DNA of 17,672 nucleotides, taken from NCBI GenBank assembly GCA_023391725.1, contig JAEWAH010000070.1:1-17672 (forward strand). The letters are read 5' to 3'. A model generated the notes under the pieces. It was not told the origin of the DNA. It did not search any database and was given only the letters and a program-made list of their open reading frames with translations. A program made the position numbers and the translations under genes. Source of the DNA: Bacillota bacterium. Lineage in GTDB: Bacteria; Bacillota; Clostridia; Christensenellales; Aristaeellaceae. Every line of letters starts with the position of its first letter. Positions within the stretch are counted from its first letter, which is position 1. Positions 13,379 to 17,672 of the stretch are shown one piece after another.

Positions 13379-13413
13379 CAGGGCCGCCCGTTTTCACGGC
13401 GGCCCTGCTTTTT
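13379..13413. terminator. Terminator between the SOD-like and AAC(3)-like genes
   Basis: CAGGGCCGCC (13379-13388) pairs perfectly with GGCGGCCCTG (13398-13407), 9-base loop, followed by C and five T residues on the plus strand. It lies between two convergent genes; on the minus strand the tail is less T-rich, so it serves the SOD-like gene best. Confidence 0.85.
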
Positions 13414-13429
13414 ATCTCCCTAGCAATTA

Positions 13430-14179
13430 TTAAAGCCCATATAGGCCCAGTGGATCCGTACGCAGCGCCCTCTCATACAAGCCCACCACATCAGAAACTT
13501 TAAAGAACATGCATTTGCTTTTTCCAATCATGGTATCCCGGATGTACTTAAGGCGGTAAGCCTCGTCCTGTATCTTGTACCAGGCCTTTACGGGCGGGAT
13601 GCCAGTTTCAACAAACCACATGTCTTCCGGATAATGCGCTTTCACAGCTTCGGACGGGGCAAACAGGTTCCGGACCGAATCCGGCAGTTCCGCTTCCATG
13701 TAGTGCATGCTGGATAGCCTGTAGATATCCACGCCCATCAAGAGGCCATAGCCGCCGTTGTCTATCAAATGGCTGAACCCCTGGCTGTGGATTTCCTTAT
13801 CCTTTCCCCAGGCGCAGACGCGGAACATTCCCTCCCCAGTGAGTACGTCAGGCCGCCTTTGAAAGGTATCGGCGATGACTCCCATGCCGCTTCTTTCCCT
13901 GTGATCGGGGGCAAGCACTTTCAGCTTCATCACAAGCCCTCGGCTTCTATCTTCCGGTGTAAGCGGCTGAGGCGGGGATATCCGAAAGGCCGGCATAACA
14001 ATGGCGCCATTTTCCCCTACCACGTTTTGAAGCGCCTGGATGACGGCGTCGGCCCCACCCTGCACAGGACCGAAGCTGCTCAAAGAGCTATGGACCTCCA
14101 CCATCATGCTGCTTGTAAGGCCTGCCTCTTTCAACCCGTTTTCAATATCCTTTTGGGACAGGAAAGCCACACGTTCCAT
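13430..14179 (-). CDS. AAC(3)-like N-acetyltransferase (Antibiotic_NAT family)
   Basis: A 249-residue acetyl-CoA-dependent enzyme of the fold that includes aminoglycoside 3-N-acetyltransferases. The N-terminal signature VEVHSSLSSFGPVQGGADAV (27-46), GENGAIVMPAF (55-65), the MGVIADTFQRRPDVL helix (99-113) and SMHYMEA (157-163) all fit. The stretch after RRPDVL, where resistance enzymes carry a conserved His-Pro and Ser, reads TGEGMFRVCAWG instead, so antibiotic acetylation should not be assumed; many relatives act on other amines or are of unknown role. The start at 14179 follows GGAGGG; the frame runs 9 codons further without a better site. It is a single gene between two terminators. Confidence 0.85.
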   Translation of the reverse strand: MERVAFLSQKDIENGLKEAGLTSSMMVEVHSSLSSFGPVQGGADAVIQALQNVVGENGAIVMPAFRISPPQPLTPEDRSRGLVMKLKVLAPDHRERSGMGVIADTFQRRPDVLTGEGMFRVCAWGKDKEIHSQGFSHLIDNGGYGLLMGVDIYRLSSMHYMEAELPDSVRNLFAPSEAVKAHYPEDMWFVETGIPPVKAWYKIQDEAYRLKYIRDTMIGKSKCMFFKVSDVVGLYERALRTDPLGLYGL

Positions 14180-14227
14180 TGCGTTCCCTCCATATGCGGT
14201 ATTCACTTAAGCCGTCTTGCTTCCGTC

Positions 14228-14268
14228 AAAAAAAGCAAGCAGCCTTTCCCCTTGGGGAAGGCTGTTGC
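14228..14268 (-). terminator. Terminator at the end of the tldD/pmbA operon
   Basis: On the minus strand CAGCCTT and CCCC pair with GGGG and AAGGCTG (plus 14240-14264, one bulged base), the stem extends further through GCAA/TTGC, and a run of seven T residues follows (14234-14228). It lies about 30 bases past the stop of the small membrane-protein gene. Confidence 0.9.
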
Positions 14269-14297
14269 CTTTTCAAGCACATGCTTGCATTTTGAGT

Positions 14298-14669
14298 TTA
14301 AAACAGATGAAGCGCCGTGGCCCTGGACAATGTTTCCTTTTTCGCAGGGAGCAGCGACACCAGAAGGCTGTAGACGTGCTGGGAAGCCAGCCTTTCAAAA
14401 GGCGCGATGCGCCGAAGCGCCACAAGGCCAAGGATTGCCAGGACCAGCGGGATCAGATCCACATGGGAGATGCTGAAGCTCAAGGCTACCAGCGCGCACC
14501 AGCCCCACTCCGCTAGCACGGAAAGCCCCAGAGCGGACATGTTCTTCTTACGCGCGTCCGGCGCCGATTTAAGGTACGAAACAAGCAGCAGCAGCGCCCT
14601 TACGACCACTGTTAAGCAAACGATGGAATACGCCACGCTCATGATCCATGAAAGGATTTCTCTCACCAC
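14298..14669 (-). CDS. Small hypothetical membrane protein
   Basis: A protein of about 123 residues that I do not recognise. It has three hydrophobic segments (about 5-31, 44-66 and 69-87) joined by a short basic loop (KSAPDARKKN), then a polar C-terminal tail. The start is a GTG: two GTG codons in tandem (14669 and 14666) follow AGAAGGAGG with 5 and 8 bases between, so the second is equally likely. It begins 62 bases after pmbA with no terminator between, and a strong terminator follows, so it is probably the last gene of the tldD-pmbA transcript. Nothing in its sequence shows a role in peptide processing. Confidence 0.75.
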   Translation of the reverse strand: MVREILSWIMSVAYSIVCLTVVVRALLLLVSYLKSAPDARKKNMSALGLSVLAEWGWCALVALSFSISHVDLIPLVLAILGLVALRRIAPFERLASQHVYSLLVSLLPAKKETLSRATALHLF

Positions 14670-14731
14670 CCACGCCTCCTTCTGTGCACAGCAGTATGTT
14701 CACAACACTAACAGGGATTTCCTCGAAAAGC

Positions 14732-16075
14732 TTACAGCCCGGCGATGGCAATCTCTCCAATATCCACGGAAGGGCTTCCCACATTGCTGCCAGGGAACTT
14801 CAGGTCTGCACCCATAGCGCGCACCTGCTTGAGCATCTCATAAAAATTTCCTGCAATGGTGATTTGTTCGACAGCCTCGCCTTTTTTCCCTGCTTTTACA
14901 GTAAATCCCTTGGCGGAAAGGGAGAAATCGCCGCTGACGCTGTTTGCACCGCTATGCAGGCCTTCCAGCTCAGTAAGCACCAGCCCATCCCCCATCTGTT
15001 CCATCAGCCCCTCCAAGGAAAGGGAGCCGGGAGCAAAGAAGAAGTTGGTGGGGGCCACGCGCACCGGCGCGCCGTACCCGGCCTTGCTGGCGTTGCCCGT
15101 GGTCTTGACCCCGTCTTTTTTGGCGGTTTTCAGGTTATACAGAAGGGTTTTAAGTTCGCCTCCATCGATGACGGCCTTTGTCCTGGACGCCACGCCTTCG
15201 GCATCAAAGGGCCGGCTGCCTTCGCCGTGGGGCAGCAGGGGATCATCCATGAGCGTCACACAGTCCGCTGCGATCTTCTCCCCCACCCGGCCCTTCAGCA
15301 GGGAAAGGCCGTGCTGGGTATTTTCTGCGGAGAAGATGCCGGAGAAGGTGTCCAGCAGGTCTGCCATGGCGCGGTTTTCCAGGATCACGCGGTATTTGCC
15401 GCTGGTAACCGCCTTCCCCGAAAGGCCGAATACGGCCGTCTTTACCGCCGAATCAGCCAGAGCCTGATAGTTGAGCGCTGAAAAGTCGTGGCCGATGGCA
15501 ATATCAAAAGCGGTGCTGGCCTTGTCGCCTTCCCTGGCGATGGCCTGCAAATATGCGCCGCAGTAATTACCCTCATAAGCGATATCCAGCCCGTAGCTGT
15601 TTTTGATGCGCACCGCGCCGTGGCCGGTAAGCACCGTGTTGTACTTGACCTGCGTAACACGTGGGTCGGCAGTCAAAGCCGCCTTTTCCATGTTCAGCAC
15701 AAAATCCAGCTTCTGCTCGGGGGAGACGCTTTCCAAAGCCGGATTGTACGTATCTACCTTGGGATAAGAAGGATCCCCGGCGTAGATTTCTTGTACGTCT
15801 TCATCCTCCGTTAAGGCGGCGCTTTCCTTAACGCCTTCCACCAGCTGGCCGATGGCTTCATCATCCATCACCTCGGTGGAAGCATACCCCATCTTTCCCC
15901 CGTAAAGCCCGCGCAGGGAAAGGCCGCAGGTTACGTTCACCGCATATTCGATGATCTCCTTCTGGGCAGAAACGGCCTTGAAGCTATCCCCGGAGGCGAT
16001 ATAGGCTTCCGACGCCGTGATCCCGGCTTCCGCCGCCGCCTTCATAAGCTTTTGCAAAAAAGCATCCAATGTCAT
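14732..16075 (-). CDS. pmbA: PmbA/TldE, non-catalytic partner of the TldD metalloprotease
   Basis: A 447-residue cytoplasmic protein of the PmbA/TldD family. It forms a heterodimer with TldD that cuts unfolded linear peptides; in E. coli the pair matures microcin B17 and degrades the antitoxin CcdA. The family C-terminal domain is clear (SGKYRVILENRAMADLLDTF, GEGSRPFDAEGVAS, NFFFAPGSLSLEGL, LHSGANSVSGDFSLSAKG). The HExxxH zinc site of TldD is absent, with ENRAMADLL in its place, which identifies it as the TldE partner. The start at 16075 follows a GGGGGAGAGG tract. It begins 16 bases after the tldD stop, so the two are co-transcribed. Confidence 0.93.
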   Translation of the reverse strand: MTLDAFLQKLMKAAAEAGITASEAYIASGDSFKAVSAQKEIIEYAVNVTCGLSLRGLYGGKMGYASTEVMDDEAIGQLVEGVKESAALTEDEDVQEIYAGDPSYPKVDTYNPALESVSPEQKLDFVLNMEKAALTADPRVTQVKYNTVLTGHGAVRIKNSYGLDIAYEGNYCGAYLQAIAREGDKASTAFDIAIGHDFSALNYQALADSAVKTAVFGLSGKAVTSGKYRVILENRAMADLLDTFSGIFSAENTQHGLSLLKGRVGEKIAADCVTLMDDPLLPHGEGSRPFDAEGVASRTKAVIDGGELKTLLYNLKTAKKDGVKTTGNASKAGYGAPVRVAPTNFFFAPGSLSLEGLMEQMGDGLVLTELEGLHSGANSVSGDFSLSAKGFTVKAGKKGEAVEQITIAGNFYEMLKQVRAMGADLKFPGSNVGSPSVDIGEIAIAGL

Positions 16076-16091
16076 TTTCCTCTCCCCCTTC

Positions 16092-17471
16092 CTACCTGCC
16101 GCCCACGGTGAGACGGCTGACGCGGATCATGGGCTGGCCCACGTTAGTGGGCACGCTGCCGGATAAGCTTCCGCACATGCCCTGAGACATCTGCATATCT
16201 GTGCCCACACGGTCGATCCTTTGGAGCACTTCGGACCCGCGCCCGATAAGGGACGCACCCCGCACGGGAGTGTCGATCTTGCCGTCCTTTACCAGATAGC
16301 CTTCCATGACGTTGAAGTTGAACTCGCCTGTGGCGGGGTTCACGGAGCCGCCACCCATGCGTCGGGCGTAAAGTCCGTCGCCCATGGTGGCGATCATCTC
16401 TTTTTCATCATCGTGACCTGCTGCAATATAAGTGTTGCGCATGCGGGAAGTGGGGGCATAAGCGTAACTTTCCCTACGGGCGCTGCCAGTCACGGGCATG
16501 TTCATGCGCCGCCCGTTCAGCCGGTCGATCATGTAGTTTTTGAGGATGCCGTTTTCAATGAGCACCAGACGGGTGGTGGGATTGCCCTCATCGTCGATGT
16601 TCTCGCTCCCCCATTCGTTGGGCATGGTGCCGTCATCAATGGCCGTCACGCAGTCCGCCGCAACTTTTTGTCCCAGCTTTCCGTTGAACTCGCTGGTGCC
16701 GAAAGCCACCACTGTGGCTTCCAGGCTGTGACCGCAAGCCTCGTGGAAAATTACCCCGCCAAAGCCGTTGTCGATAACTACCGGCATCACGCCTGCCGGG
16801 CAAACCGGGGCGTGGAGCATGGTGACAGCGATTTCCGCTGCTTCCTTCCCAACCTTTTCCGGGTCCACCCGGTGGTCAAACAGTTCAAAGCCCGTCATGG
16901 CCCCGGGGTTGGAAACGCCAGTTTGATTTTCCGTACCGTTGGAGGCGACGGCGGAGCAGCCCATACGGGAATAGACTCTTCTGTCGGAAGTGAAAAGCCC
17001 CTCGCTGTTGGCGATCCACACATCCTGCTCTGAATCCGAATAGTTCAGGACCACCTGCTTGACGTCCGGGAAGGCGGAAGCCGCGGCGTGAGCCGCCCGG
17101 AGCTTTTCCACTTTCTTTGCGCCCTTCACTGTAGAGGGCAGATATTTGATTGGATGGATAGAAATCGTTTCTTTGGGCAAAAGCTGCTTGGGTATACCGG
17201 CCCCGCCGGCTTTTACGGCCGCAGCCGCGCGCCTGGCACACTCCATGAGCCCAACCCTTGTGGTATCGTTGGTGTATACGTATACGGCGCCAAGGTCACG
17301 GTAAACTCGGATGCCAGCACCGTGCCTTCTTCCGCTGGTGGCCGTATCCACTTTGCCGCCCCGCATCAGCAGGGTATGGTTGCGCCTGTCCTCCAAAAAA
17401 ATTTCGGCAAAATCCCCGCCGGTCTTCATGGCTTCCGCCAAAACCTCCTGCGCCACTTGCTTTTCCAGCAT
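16092..17471 (-). CDS. tldD: TldD zinc metalloprotease
   Basis: A 459-residue cytoplasmic peptidase, the catalytic half of the TldD/TldE complex. The zinc site is HEACGH (243-248, within GVIFHEACGHSLEA), and the third ligand is likely Cys433 in QMSQGMCGS near the C-terminus. Other family blocks are the N-terminal GAGIRVYRDLGAVYVYTND, DDEGNPTTRLVLIENG, and GGGSVNPATGEFNFNV. Length matches TldD homologues. The start at 17471 has AGGAGGG ahead. It is followed closely by pmbA and preceded, with a 54-base gap, by the end of a sugar-phosphatase-like gene on the same strand. No peptide-precursor gene is visible nearby, so a general peptide-clearing role is more likely than toxin maturation. Confidence 0.95.
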   Translation of the reverse strand: MLEKQVAQEVLAEAMKTGGDFAEIFLEDRRNHTLLMRGGKVDTATSGRRHGAGIRVYRDLGAVYVYTNDTTRVGLMECARRAAAAVKAGGAGIPKQLLPKETISIHPIKYLPSTVKGAKKVEKLRAAHAAASAFPDVKQVVLNYSDSEQDVWIANSEGLFTSDRRVYSRMGCSAVASNGTENQTGVSNPGAMTGFELFDHRVDPEKVGKEAAEIAVTMLHAPVCPAGVMPVVIDNGFGGVIFHEACGHSLEATVVAFGTSEFNGKLGQKVAADCVTAIDDGTMPNEWGSENIDDEGNPTTRLVLIENGILKNYMIDRLNGRRMNMPVTGSARRESYAYAPTSRMRNTYIAAGHDDEKEMIATMGDGLYARRMGGGSVNPATGEFNFNVMEGYLVKDGKIDTPVRGASLIGRGSEVLQRIDRVGTDMQMSQGMCGSLSGSVPTNVGQPMIRVSRLTVGGR

Positions 17472-17525
17472 GCGCGTCCCTCCTGTTTGCTCTTTATCGT
17501 AGTATATCCTGGCACTCCCTGCGCT

Positions 17526-17672
17526 TTACGCGATCAGGGCGGAAAGATCGATATCCTGAAGTGACGGGGCGGCAACCGTCGCACCCGGATGCCTTGCAGC
17601 GGACCCCACGCCCAGCACCCGCATGCCGCCACTCAACGCCGCGTCTACACCAGCGTCCGCGTCCTCCACCAC
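17526..17672 (-). CDS. Beta-phosphoglucomutase-like HAD protein, C-terminal end (partial)
   Basis: Only the last 48 codons are inside the window; the gene runs off the right edge. The visible part reads VVEDADAGVDAALSGGMRVL followed by GVGSAARHPGATVAAPSLQD and ends with IDLSALIA. The EDA-x-GV-x-AA-x-x-GM pattern is the fourth HAD motif (magnesium-binding acidic residues) of beta-phosphoglucomutase-type enzymes, which interconvert glucose-1- and glucose-6-phosphate of the beta anomer. GVGSAARHPGATVAAPSL resembles the PgmB ending more than other HAD phosphatases, but with 48 residues the exact member is uncertain. It lies 54 bases before tldD on the same strand and may share a transcript. Confidence 0.75.
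   Translation of the reverse strand: MVEDADAGVDAALSGGMRVLGVGSAARHPGATVAAPSLQDIDLSALIA

Noticed and set aside
14200..14229. Possible promoter TTGACG upstream of the AAC(3)-like gene
   Set aside because: The -35 is good but no acceptable -10 box occurs at 16-18 bases, so I did not list it.
14648..15481. Plus-strand frame of 277 codons opposite pmbA
   Set aside because: Antisense to a well-supported family member; starts inside the membrane-protein gene on the other strand.
16221..17033. Plus-strand open frame of 270 codons opposite tldD
   Set aside because: Antisense shadow of tldD, whose HEACGH site and full-length family match leave no doubt about the coding strand.

Overview
This is a roughly 17.7 kb stretch of chromosome-like DNA with moderate GC content. 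It most likely comes from an anaerobic, probably gut-associated member of the Clostridia (Bacillota). The evidence is indirect: near-consensus sigma-A promoters, strong AGGAGG-type ribosome sites on almost every gene, and a set of families common in that group (DUF815 ATPase, DUF3892, DUF4342, CPBP protease, paired TldD/TldE, a signal-less Cu/Zn SOD-like protein, a large GH106-like enzyme). I cannot name a genus; a Christensenellales-like lineage is only a guess. No rRNA, tRNA, CRISPR array, transposase or phage gene is visible.

Layout. 1-242: gene-free, rich in inverted repeats, ending in the terminator of the next operon. 243-2546 (minus): a three-gene polar amino-acid ABC importer (binding protein, permease, ATPase) with a sigma-A promoter overlapped by a palindrome and a strong hairpin between the first two genes. 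2808-3215 (minus): a small DUF4342 protein. 3216-3861: mostly non-coding, with traces of a possible decayed minus-strand gene. 3862-7886 (plus): CPBP membrane protease, Ohr peroxidase, DUF3892 protein, GNAT acetyltransferase, an AT-rich PD-(D/E)XK nuclease-like gene and a DUF815 AAA-type ATPase. 7953-11036 (minus): a 1027-residue GH106-like glycoside hydrolase standing alone. 11188-11643 (minus) and 11742-12224 (plus): an isoprenylcysteine-methyltransferase-like membrane protein and a second GNAT enzyme, divergent from overlapping promoters with shared inverted repeats. 12315-13371 (plus): a VOC protein and a Cu/Zn SOD-like protein. 13430-17672 (minus): an AAC(3)-like acetyltransferase, then a likely operon read from the right edge as beta-phosphoglucomutase-like HAD (partial), tldD, pmbA/tldE and a small membrane protein.

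How they fit together. The clearest units are the amino-acid importer and the TldD/TldE peptidase pair. Several single genes concern stress or detoxification (Ohr, SOD-like, VOC, GNATs, AAC(3)-like), but nothing shows that they are co-regulated. I found no clear undescribed multi-gene system. The best candidates for a second look are the low-GC nuclease-like gene next to the DUF815 ATPase, the divergent promoter at 11670-11717, the palindrome on the importer promoter, and the hairpin-rich left end.
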